Assembly: GCA_027486155.1 (NCBI GenBank)
Contig: JAIXPR010000150.1
Location: 1 to 12,159, forward strand
Direction of reading: 5' to 3'
Source of the DNA: Pseudomonadota bacterium
GTDB lineage: Bacteria; Bdellovibrionota_C; UBA2361; OMII01
DNA length: 12,159 nt
Translations under genes and position numbers: made by a program
Notes under the pieces: generated by a model
The model's database searches: none
Told to the model about the DNA's origin: nothing
What the model saw: the letters and a program-made list of their open reading frames with translations, nothing else
Part shown: positions 6,686 to 12,159 of the stretch, piece by piece
How positions within the stretch are numbered: position 1 is the first letter of the stretch
Layout of the letters: every line of letters begins with the position of its first letter

Positions 6686-7467
6686 ACGAGCTCACCCTCA
6701 GCCCGAATAATCTCTTCGACACGCGCGACATCTTGGGGATTATCGACCGACCACATCGTTCGCCCTTGCAGCGATACCTGCACGACACGAATCGCCATGC
6801 CATTTTCAAGCGCTCGCAGTTGCTCAAGCTGCTCAACCGCCTCAAACATTCCTTGGGGAAGTCCGATGTAGCGCTTAAGCGCCTCCGTTCGGTAGGCGTA
6901 GACCCCGATGTGCTGAAAGATAGGAGGCTCTCCGTTTGCTGGGGCCGAACGCACAAAGGGGATGATCCCTTTAGAGAAGTACATCGCGTTGCCGTTTTGC
7001 GCGAAGGTCACCGTTGTCCCCGATACAACACCCGCTCCCTTCATAGCGCTCATCTTCGCGTAATGCTCCGCGTTCAATCGAACAGCCGGGGTCGCGATCT
7101 CAATCGAAGCGTCGTCGCGCATCGCCTCGACAAGGGCGCCGATAACCCAGGGGGGCATCAACACAGCGTCCCCTTGGAGATTAACAACAACGTCCGCTTT
7201 ACCGCCGAGGTGGGTGAGCGCCTCATACGCGCGCTCAGAACCGTTCGTACACGATTCCGAGGTCATGACGGCTTCCCCACCAAAGGAACGCACATGTTCG
7301 AGGATACGGGTATCATCGGTCGCGACGACTACCTTCGTTACTCCCGGCACAGCGGTTCCGATCCGCCATACGCGCTCCAGGAGGGAACGACCCATAATGG
7401 GGGCCAACGGTTTACCGGGAAATCGGCTTGAGCCGTACCGAGCGGGTATGACAATAATGGTATCCAT
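6682..7467 (-). CDS. kdsB: 3-deoxy-manno-octulosonate cytidylyltransferase (CMP-KDO synthetase)
   Basis: Activates KDO with CTP to give CMP-KDO for lipid A-core assembly, in the cytoplasm. The 261 residues are close to the usual 245-260. Motifs in order are IPARYGSSRFPGKPL at 7-21 (nucleotide binding), VATDDTRI at 48-55, FGGEAVMTS at 62-70, VVNLQGDAV at 94-102, AMYFSKGIIPF at 161-171, HIGVYAYR at 186-193, EQLEQLRALENG at 212-223 and SVDNPQDVARV at 240-250, the Asp242 region of the metal site. Deviations are QGDAV where QGDEP is usual and NGSER where SGTDR is usual, so a related sugar acid (such as an amino-KDO) is possible. The ATG at 7467 lacks a clear SD and lies 28 bases from the divergent pheA start. 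It is first of a two-gene operon with the phosphatase. Confidence 0.9.
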   Translation of the reverse strand: MDTIIVIPARYGSSRFPGKPLAPIMGRSLLERVWRIGTAVPGVTKVVVATDDTRILEHVRSFGGEAVMTSESCTNGSERAYEALTHLGGKADVVVNLQGDAVLMPPWVIGALVEAMRDDASIEIATPAVRLNAEHYAKMSAMKGAGVVSGTTVTFAQNGNAMYFSKGIIPFVRSAPANGEPPIFQHIGVYAYRTEALKRYIGLPQGMFEAVEQLEQLRALENGMAIRVVQVSLQGRTMWSVDNPQDVARVEEIIRAEGELV

Positions 7468-7486
7468 AGAATTTCTGGGGTATCAT
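7428..7486 (+). promoter_or_regulatory. candidate promoter elements for pheA inside the kdsB 5' end
   Basis: Only 28 bases separate the divergent kdsB and pheA starts, so at least one promoter must lie within coding sequence. TTGAGC at 7428-7433 with AATAAT at 7453-7458 (spacing 19, five of six at -10) is one possibility. TATCAT at 7481-7486 (five of six) ends nine bases before the ATG and would give a leaderless or nearly leaderless message. The two are alternatives and neither has an ideal -35. Confidence 0.3.
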
Positions 7487-7495
7487 CCACCATCC

Positions 7496-8326
7496 ATGAA
7501 AAAGAGGGTAGCCTATCAAGGAATAACGGGGTCGTTCAGCAGCATGGCTGCGAGGGCGCTCTATGGCTCGGACTTCACTCCTCTTCACACGACCCGCTTT
7601 CGGGAGATATTCGAGCACGTTGCCGCTGGCCGCGCGGATGTCGGGGTCGTCCCGATTGAGAACGCGCTCGCCGGCTCTATCCATGAGAATTACGACCTCC
7701 TCTCAGAGTACCAGTGCTCAATCGTTGGGGAGTTTTACTGCCCCGTTCAACTTCATCTCATGACCCCCTCTCCTCGGGAGACGCTCGAGACGATTACTCA
7801 GGTTTTCTCACACCCGAAGGCGCTTGAGCAGTGCTCGAACTTCCTGGAGCGATACCCCGCGATATCGCCGGTGGTCTTCTCTGATACCGCCGGAGCTGCA
7901 GCGCATATCCGCGACCTCCCCGGTTCCGGAATCGCGGCGATAGCGAGCGAGGAGGCCGCCAGTGAGTACGGACTCACTATCATCGCGCGGGGTGTCCAGA
8001 ATCACGCCAGTAATACGACCCGATTCTTTGCGGTGGCGTCGCGACCGGAAGGTGTGAGAGCGCCATCGAAGTGCACCCTCATCCTTTCCCTTCGACATGA
8101 GCCAGCGAGTCTCTACAAGCTTTTAGGCGAGTTCGCTGAACTCTGCATCAACGTTACCAAGATCGAATCGCGCCCGATTCCGGGGAAGCCATTTGAGTAC
8201 TCCTTTCACCTCGACCTCGAAGCCACCCCTGAGGCAAAAGGCACGCTCTACGACGCTGTGGAGCGAGCCAAACGGGCGACGGTAGAGACACGGGTGCTTG
8301 GGTTCTACTCGACGGTGCGGGGGTAG
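7496..8326 (+). CDS. pheA: prephenate dehydratase with ACT regulatory domain
   Basis: Converts prephenate to phenylpyruvate, the committed step to phenylalanine, in the cytoplasm. The 276 residues match monofunctional PDT-ACT enzymes such as Bacillus PheA (about 285). Catalytic-domain motifs are VAYQGITGSFS at 5-15, VGVVPIENALAGSI at 49-62, VFSHPKALEQC at 103-113 and NTTRFF at 173-178, containing the catalytic Thr and the TRF signature. The ACT domain begins near 193, with ASLYKLLGEFA (usual GALxxxL, here Ala for Gly) and IESRP at 223-227, the phenylalanine-binding motif, so feedback inhibition is likely. No chorismate mutase domain is fused. The reading frame stays open upstream to 7214 but that part overlaps kdsB antisense. 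The ATG at 7496 places the family's N-terminal strand correctly. No SD is visible. Confidence 0.94.
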   Translation: MKKRVAYQGITGSFSSMAARALYGSDFTPLHTTRFREIFEHVAAGRADVGVVPIENALAGSIHENYDLLSEYQCSIVGEFYCPVQLHLMTPSPRETLETITQVFSHPKALEQCSNFLERYPAISPVVFSDTAGAAAHIRDLPGSGIAAIASEEAASEYGLTIIARGVQNHASNTTRFFAVASRPEGVRAPSKCTLILSLRHEPASLYKLLGEFAELCINVTKIESRPIPGKPFEYSFHLDLEATPEAKGTLYDAVERAKRATVETRVLGFYSTVRG

Positions 8327-8389
8327 GCCGGTTTCGTTCGTGCAACGCTACCACCCGAATGCTCCGCGTTCTGAAAACCTGCGGTGTAT

Positions 8390-8615
8390 GCAACGACGCG
8401 GCGCGCAGGAATGCGCGCCCTCCCTCCATTGCGACGCTTGATTTGGGAGGGCGGTCATTCCCCCCTTCGCTAAAGCTACGCGGGGCAAGCCTGACCGCCG
8501 CGTTGCGTTTGGCGAAGGACATTGGTGATGCGCGATGTTTCGGCGACCGAGGACGGTCGCCCTCCCACCTACCCGTGACTGGGAGGGGGCGGATTCCTGC
8601 GCGCGATGGGGTTGC
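8390..8615. mobile_element. MITE-like or repeat-type element with terminal inverted repeats
   Basis: This gene-free stretch after pheA has clear internal architecture. GCGCGCAGGAAT...CCCTCCC at 8401-8424 matches the reverse complement of 8581-8604 at 22 of 24 positions, and GCAAC six bases outside each arm (8390-8394, and GTTGC at 8611-8615) extends the symmetry. The 9-mer CGCCCTCCC occurs at 8416-8424 and 8558-8566. Its complement GGGAGGGCG is exact at 8445-8453 and has one inserted G in the right arm at 8581-8590. Each end can therefore fold as its own hairpin while the whole also folds end to end. A diverged direct repeat, 8502-8546 against 8611-8655 (about 29 of 45), crosses the right border. 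No transposase or credible coding frame is present, so if mobile it is non-autonomous. Copies elsewhere in the genome would confirm it. Confidence 0.55.
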
Positions 8616-8662
8616 CCAAGGCGAAGGTTGTTGGCGATTCGCGACATCGCGATAATATCCCA

Positions 8663-8707
8663 CAAACAAAAAACCCGGGGCATCTCTGCCACCGGGTCTT
8701 TTGTGTT
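8663..8707 (-). terminator. intrinsic terminator of rplM-rpsI, probably bidirectional
   Basis: On the minus strand ACCCGGTGGCA GAGA TGCCCCGGGT forms a 10-bp stem with one mismatch and a GAGA loop (8673-8697), followed by a run of T residues (8668-8673 as A on the plus strand) and more T-rich sequence. It lies about 50 bases past the rpsI stop. On the plus strand the same stem is followed by CTTTTGTGTTT, so it can also stop transcripts arriving from pheA. Confidence 0.88.
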
Positions 8708-8745
8708 TGCTGTCGAAGCAAGATGCCGAGGTCTCGGCTTCCTGA

Positions 8746-9141
8746 TTAACGCTTCGAGAACTGTGGACGACGACGAGCTTTGTGACGTCCGTACTTCTTA
8801 CGCTCAACTTCACGAGCATCTCGAGTAAGCATCTGGCCTGCCTTGAGAGTCTTACGATGAGCAGAGTCTACCGCAACGAGTACACGTCCAAGCGCCATAC
8901 GAAGGGCACCAGCTTGTCCGCTCTTTCCGCCACCCGTTACGTTGGCAAGAACGTCGTAGCTCTCAGCAAGACCTGTAACAACGAGAGGCTCCTTGATAAG
9001 AAGCTCGAGACTAACGCGACCGAAGTACTCCTTCGTCTCTGTTCCGTTTACCACGAACTTTCCAGTTCCTGGACGAAGGTAAACACGAGCTACCGCTTCC
9101 TTGCGGCGTCCAATCGCATGAAATCCACCACCCTTGACCAT
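8746..9141 (-). CDS. rpsI: 30S ribosomal protein S9 (uS9)
   Basis: A 131-residue small-subunit protein whose C-terminal tail reaches the P-site tRNA. Signatures: AIGRRKEAVARVYLRPG near the N-terminus, VNGTETKEYF, VTGGGKSGQAGALRMALGR in the middle, RDAREVERKKYG, and the conserved basic tail HKARRRPQFSKR ending in the invariant SKR. The ATG at 9141 follows AAGGAG at a spacing of five. It is 13 bases downstream of rplM, the widely conserved L13-S9 operon order, and is closed by the terminator at 8663-8707. Nothing unusual in length or motifs. Confidence 0.98.
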   Translation of the reverse strand: MVKGGGFHAIGRRKEAVARVYLRPGTGKFVVNGTETKEYFGRVSLELLIKEPLVVTGLAESYDVLANVTGGGKSGQAGALRMALGRVLVAVDSAHRKTLKAGQMLTRDAREVERKKYGRHKARRRPQFSKR

Positions 9142-9154
9142 CTGAACTCCTTAC

Positions 9155-9601
9155 CTACTTCTTTTTAACGATTGTGTGTGCTTGTGGCATCTGAGCCGCA
9201 TGAGGATGCTCACTGCCCTTGTAGATCTTCAACTTCCCGAGCTGCTGGTGCCCAAGGATTCCCTCGGCAAGCATACCACGAACAGCCAACTGAATAGTCC
9301 TCTCAGGCTTGTTCCGAAGCATGTCAGCTCCGGCAACCTCTTTAAGGTGACCGATGAAGCCGGTGTGGTGTCGGTAGATCTTGGTCTCGCCCTTGTTTCC
9401 GGTAAGACGAACCTTATCAGCGTTGATAACAACGACGAAATCGCCGCTGTCTACGTTCGGTGTATAGGTTGGCTTGTTCTTACCGCGGAGGAGATTAGCT
9501 GTTTCAGTAGCCAACCGACCAACAGGAACCTCTGCTGCGTCGATCACCCACCACTTTGCACCCTCTCGGGCGGCTTCTGTTGAAAGAAATTCGGTGCTCA
9601 T
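9155..9601 (-). CDS. rplM: 50S ribosomal protein L13 (uL13)
   Basis: An early-assembly large-subunit protein. It has 148 residues from the ATG at 9601, close to the usual 142-150. Motifs: WWVIDAAEVPVGRLAT, LLRGKNKPTYTPNVDSGD, VVVINADKVRLTGNK, YRHHTGFIGHLKE and AVRGMLAEGILGHQQLGKLKIY, all typical of the family. The frame stays open upstream to 9664, but those extra residues (hydrophobic, starting MGLLCP) are not family-like, so the internal ATG giving MSTEFLSTEAAR is preferred. No SD is visible before it. First gene of the operon with rpsI. Confidence 0.97.
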   Translation of the reverse strand: MSTEFLSTEAAREGAKWWVIDAAEVPVGRLATETANLLRGKNKPTYTPNVDSGDFVVVINADKVRLTGNKGETKIYRHHTGFIGHLKEVAGADMLRNKPERTIQLAVRGMLAEGILGHQQLGKLKIYKGSEHPHAAQMPQAHTIVKKK

Positions 9602-9817
9602 AACTACGTAACTAAGACTTAACCGGTCTAAGGAGAGGAACATATGTGGGCACAAAAGCCCCACTCATTTCGTCGAACCCATCGTTATCATTGGATAACA
9701 AGCGTGATCAACGCCTTTGGGCCCTCTTCTATCAACCCAAATGAGTACCGGAAGGTATCACAACCACTATCTCGGTCAAGCCTGCGCCATGTATGCCTTT
9801 TCAGTGTACCCGGATGG
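9602..9817 (-). promoter_or_regulatory. rplM upstream region with candidate promoters and leader hairpin
   Basis: Two sigma70-like pairs can be read on the minus strand: TTGACC with TACCTT at a spacing of 16 (about 9734-9761 of the window), and TTGATC with GATAAC at a spacing of 16 (about 9684-9711). Closer to the gene GTGGGGC ... GCCCAC (9646-9664) forms a small hairpin with one bulge, in the position where an L13-type autoregulatory leader could sit. I see no terminator for the upstream gene at 9818, so read-through into rplM is possible. Confidence 0.35.
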
Positions 9818-10300
9818 CTAGGCGTGGGAGAAGCGACCAACAAACTGTGTGAATTTAACAGGTTGAACGCCCTCCACAAGCCCCCGTGCGATCGATTCGG
9901 CCCCGAGCTTCCGAGCGGTATCTCGAAGATGCCCCAATTTTTTGGCGGAATTTTCATTCGGCCACCGCATAAAGCGCTCGCTCCACAACGCACGGGCGGC
10001 TGTCGCGCGTATCCAGAGATCGATCACCTCGGACGACACCGGAGTCGCACCTTGCCCACCCGCACCACTCGCGGCTTCAACGGAGGCGGCTGCGGCGACG
10101 ACATCGAAGAGGAGCAAAAGGTCGAAGGGCTCCCCATCGGTAGCGGCTGGGTCCACGATCGTCGCGAGCTTTGATTTCCGTGAGGCACGCATCTCCTCCC
10201 CGATGAGGTAGGCGCGCTCAATCGAAAAATTCTTCATCCCCTCTTTCTTACACGCCTCTCGAAGCTCATCACCGACCAAGTCTAATCCTTGTTGACTCAT
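9818..10300 (-). CDS. hypothetical protein, mostly helical
   Basis: A protein of 160 residues from the ATG at 10300, which follows AGGGG at usable spacing; a GTG three codons upstream leaves the SD too close. I do not recognise the family. Charged helical segments occupy about 1-45, then a hydrophobic strand FDLLLLFDVVAAAA at about 60-73, an Ala/Gly-rich linker, and a second helical half with DLWIRATAARALWSERFMRW near 95-114. No signal peptide, transmembrane span or cysteine pair is seen. It starts 24 bases after the stop of the membrane-anchored protein gene and so probably shares its transcript. The overlapping plus-strand frame at 9644-10174 looks like noise by composition. Confidence 0.65.
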   Translation of the reverse strand: MSQQGLDLVGDELREACKKEGMKNFSIERAYLIGEEMRASRKSKLATIVDPAATDGEPFDLLLLFDVVAAAASVEAASGAGGQGATPVSSEVIDLWIRATAARALWSERFMRWPNENSAKKLGHLRDTARKLGAESIARGLVEGVQPVKFTQFVGRFSHA

Positions 10301-10324
10301 ACCACACACCCCTACTCTTAAACC

Positions 10325-11770
10325 TTACTCGACGACTGGAATCAGACGCTCCACTTCTTCCGGTTCACCCTCGCCGCTCTCAGCATCTTCTGAATCGAGC
10401 AAGGGCAACCCAGACCGCAGCACACTCACCTCAAAATCCGTTCCTTCAGCGGTAGAGGCTACGTACAGCCGCCCTTTTGGTTCCTTCAGCGGCTGTCCAT
10501 TTGCGACTCCCTGCCACTCCTCACGCCACAATCCGAAGAACGCCAAACCTCTCTGATACGCTCCCTGGGCGAGCGAGAGCACCTGCTCCGACGTAAGTCC
10601 CTGCCCACCAACCTCAGTTGGATAGGAAAATCCAACTCCGTCGAGTGTGAAGCCCCCGCCCTCGTCAAGGAGATTGAATCGCTCTACAGCATGCTCCTCG
10701 ATCGGGTAGCCAAGCGATTCTCCATCATTCCCCACGTAGCAATTCACGCACGGATTCCGAACGATCGTCGCAACAGCTTGGAGTTGATCGCGCGCAAGCT
10801 GCGACATCGCGCGAAACGAATCGCGCTCGAGGTTGTCCTCAAGCATCACGACAGCGTAGTTACGAGCGTTCGGATTCGTCTGTAAATTGTACTCAAAGAG
10901 GAGTCGCGCATCAGCCACAATGTTGAGGTACTGGATCTGCGCGTCGCTGTTCGATCGGCGAATCTCTCTCCGAAAATCCTCGGGCCGCGTTTTTATAAAG
11001 GGCGCATCATAGGGCGGGTTCTTGTATCTTCGCTGAGCTGGCCCATTAGCGAGGTAGAGCGCAAGCTGGAGATTTCGCCCCTCGGCATTGAGACGCGTTA
11101 TGACCTCTCGAAGGTAGCCAAAATCCTCACCAAAGGTACCGTCGATCAGCACGCCAATATATGGCTCGCGAACACGTGCGGCGAGAAGCGTTGAGACATT
11201 TGCCTCGACAACAGCCCGAGCCTCAGGCTGAAGCGCGTAGAGCATCGCATACCCGCGTCCCTGGCCGCCGACCCACGGAAGTCCATCACGCTCTGGGAGC
11301 GGCGTTGGGGGCACGATGGCCCCGCCCCGACTCACGATCCCCGCGAGCATACCATCATCGGCGGTGCTCTTGGGCGTTGGGGTACCGGGCACGGTGACCG
11401 ACGCCCCTCCATTCGCCCCGAGAACGGTATCCTCGTCACCATCATCCGCTACGGGAGATGGCGTTGGAGTAAATGGCGCAGTTGGAGCCGCAGCAGCATC
11501 CGGACCGGTGTAATCACCACCATCGATCAACAGCCCGCCACGACGCGGCGTGGGAGTACCCATAGGAGTATCGGATGAGGGTTCATCCACCGCACTCCCA
11601 GCCCCACCCAGAGATCTATCCGATTCCGTATCGGACCCCGAGCTTATAGATCGCCACCACGAGGAGCCCGGCGCTGACCCTCGCGACACCGCGATCGATA
11701 CCAACGCCAGGGAGAGCCCTATCGCTACAGCGGCTAGTAATCGCACTCGGAACTCGGTGAACCTGCTCAT
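10325..11770 (-). CDS. membrane-anchored exported protein with Pro-Thr linker and probable alpha/beta-barrel domain
   Basis: 481 residues. An N-terminal hydrophobic segment (about 9-29, after Arg8 and Arg10) is a signal anchor or uncleaved signal peptide; there is no lipobox. Residues 35-165 are a low-complexity Ser/Gly/Asp linker with repeated PTP motifs (GTPTP at 71-75 and 129-133, TPTPSP at 101-106). The folded domain at about 170-445 alternates helices with strands ending in acidic residues: GVLIDG at 206-211, LQLALYLANGP at 234-244, YAVVMLEDN at 305-313, and FFGLWREEW at 411-419. This resembles an (alpha/beta)8 barrel such as glycoside hydrolases, with Glu311, Asp312, Glu417 and Glu418 as candidate active-site acids. 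A CVNC pair lies at 341-344. The tail is acidic. Function is not known; an envelope polysaccharide-acting enzyme is a guess. Confidence 0.75.
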   Translation of the reverse strand: MSRFTEFRVRLLAAVAIGLSLALVSIAVSRGSAPGSSWWRSISSGSDTESDRSLGGAGSAVDEPSSDTPMGTPTPRRGGLLIDGGDYTGPDAAAAPTAPFTPTPSPVADDGDEDTVLGANGGASVTVPGTPTPKSTADDGMLAGIVSRGGAIVPPTPLPERDGLPWVGGQGRGYAMLYALQPEARAVVEANVSTLLAARVREPYIGVLIDGTFGEDFGYLREVITRLNAEGRNLQLALYLANGPAQRRYKNPPYDAPFIKTRPEDFRREIRRSNSDAQIQYLNIVADARLLFEYNLQTNPNARNYAVVMLEDNLERDSFRAMSQLARDQLQAVATIVRNPCVNCYVGNDGESLGYPIEEHAVERFNLLDEGGGFTLDGVGFSYPTEVGGQGLTSEQVLSLAQGAYQRGLAFFGLWREEWQGVANGQPLKEPKGRLYVASTAEGTDFEVSVLRSGLPLLDSEDAESGEGEPEEVERLIPVVE

Positions 11771-11788
11771 AGGACTACGTAGACGGCG

Positions 11789-11802
11789 CTCCTTGTATTG
11801 TA
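11789..11802 (-). promoter_or_regulatory. candidate -10 element and displaced SD upstream of the anchored-protein gene
   Basis: On the minus strand TACAAT (11797-11802) is a five-of-six -10 hexamer, but no good -35 precedes it. AAGGAG (11789-11794) lies 18 bases before the ATG at 11770, too far for a normal SD, and no in-frame start codon lies between. It may mark an alternative promoter or simply be chance in the 60-base gap after the hydrolase gene. Confidence 0.25.
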
Positions 11803-11830
11803 CGGTCGCACGTTATCTCTAGGATACGAA

Positions 11831-12159
11831 TTACCGCGACTCGGGGCTATCGGAAATGATAAAACGCTCTATCGCCTTCAACATTTTGGAAGGTTCCCGG
11901 AGGAGCTGGTGCGAATCCTGCACAAGGATAAGGGTAACCTCCGGCCGGGTGGCGGCGAAATCTTGACTTTGACCGCAGGGAACAACGTCATCATCAATAC
12001 CGTGGATAAGTAACGTAGGCACCGAGAGCGTTACCTGGCGCGAGTCGAACGCGCGCAACTCCTCAACGAAGCGGTAATGGACCGACACTTCGGTTCCGGA
12101 CTCAAGATTCAGCACCGGCGCGCTTCCCCGCTCCCTCCATAACTTCTCCCGCTCCGGAG
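11831..12159 (-). CDS. alpha/beta hydrolase, C-terminal part (cut by window edge)
   Basis: The frame is open to the window edge, so about 108 C-terminal residues are seen. SVPTLLIHGIDDDVVP is the strand-turn that carries the catalytic Asp in alpha/beta hydrolases, and VTLILVQDSHQL about 25 residues later carries the catalytic His. LKAIERFI is the usual terminal helix. The nucleophile elbow lies outside the window. Substrate cannot be inferred; esterase, acyltransferase or peptidase-like members all share this C-terminus. It is 60 bases upstream of the anchored-protein gene in the same direction. Confidence 0.85.
   Translation of the reverse strand, partial: PEREKLWRERGSAPVLNLESGTEVSVHYRFVEELRAFDSRQVTLSVPTLLIHGIDDDVVPCGQSQDFAATRPEVTLILVQDSHQLLREPSKMLKAIERFIISDSPESR

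Noticed and set aside
7214..7495. N-terminal extension of pheA in the same frame
   Set aside because: It lies antisense within kdsB and has no prephenate dehydratase similarity; the ATG at 7496 gives the correct family N-terminus.
8154..8819. Several frames on both strands across 8154-8828
   Set aside because: Arg/Pro-rich translations of the GC-rich inverted repeats, with no SD, domain or consistent frame; one also crosses pheA, the terminator and rpsI.
9602..9664. Longer L13 start at 9664 or 9643
   Set aside because: The added residues do not fit the family; the ATG at 9601 matches usual length and sequence.
9644..10174. Plus-strand 176-residue frame preceded by AAGGAG
   Set aside because: Despite the good SD-like sequence, the protein is compositionally random and antisense to a better minus-strand gene.

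Overview
The window looks like a chromosomal segment of a Gram-negative bacterium, probably from an uncultured or poorly sampled lineage. A CMP-KDO synthetase implies lipopolysaccharide. A bifunctional class A penicillin-binding protein and an alanine racemase imply a normal peptidoglycan wall. Base composition is GC-rich (mid-50s per cent by eye) throughout. I cannot name the phylum: the housekeeping proteins are recognisable but not diagnostic, and several neighbours are unfamiliar.

Layout. 1-281 (minus) is the N-terminal part of alanine racemase, cut by the window edge. Divergent from it, 491-3979 (plus) encodes a very long class A PBP with divergent transglycosylase motifs and a large insertion in its transpeptidase domain. 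Then come tRNA-Phe(GAA), a polypyrimidine tract that could form a G-quadruplex on the minus strand, and two plus-strand accessory genes. The first (4338-5093) is an unknown protein with a C-terminal beta-rich domain. The second (5309-6070) is a protein with the sequence hallmarks of a PARP-like ADP-ribosyltransferase fold. The space between them holds a strong, bulged hairpin with a competing alternative stem.

6044-7467 (minus) is a tightly coupled pair, kdsB followed by a histidine-phosphatase-family gene that starts inside the kdsB stop codon. Only 28 bases separate kdsB from the divergent prephenate dehydratase gene pheA (7496-8326). From 8327 to 8745 there is no credible gene. This stretch holds a compact element with terminal inverted repeats built from four copies of a GC-rich 9-mer, then a textbook terminator for the following minus-strand rplM-rpsI operon (8746-9601).

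The remaining minus-strand block, 9818-12159, encodes an alpha/beta hydrolase (partial), a membrane-anchored protein with a Pro-Thr linker and a probable alpha/beta-barrel domain, and a small hypothetical protein.

How they work together. The alr/PBP pair serves wall synthesis (D-alanine supply and polymerisation or cross-linking), kdsB serves LPS core synthesis, pheA phenylalanine synthesis, and rplM/rpsI the ribosome. The stretch from tRNA-Phe to about 6070 is the most accessory-looking part. The candidates most worth following up are the ADP-ribosyltransferase-like gene with its leader hairpins, the inverted-repeat element downstream of pheA, the kdsB-coupled phosphatase and the insertion-bearing PBP.
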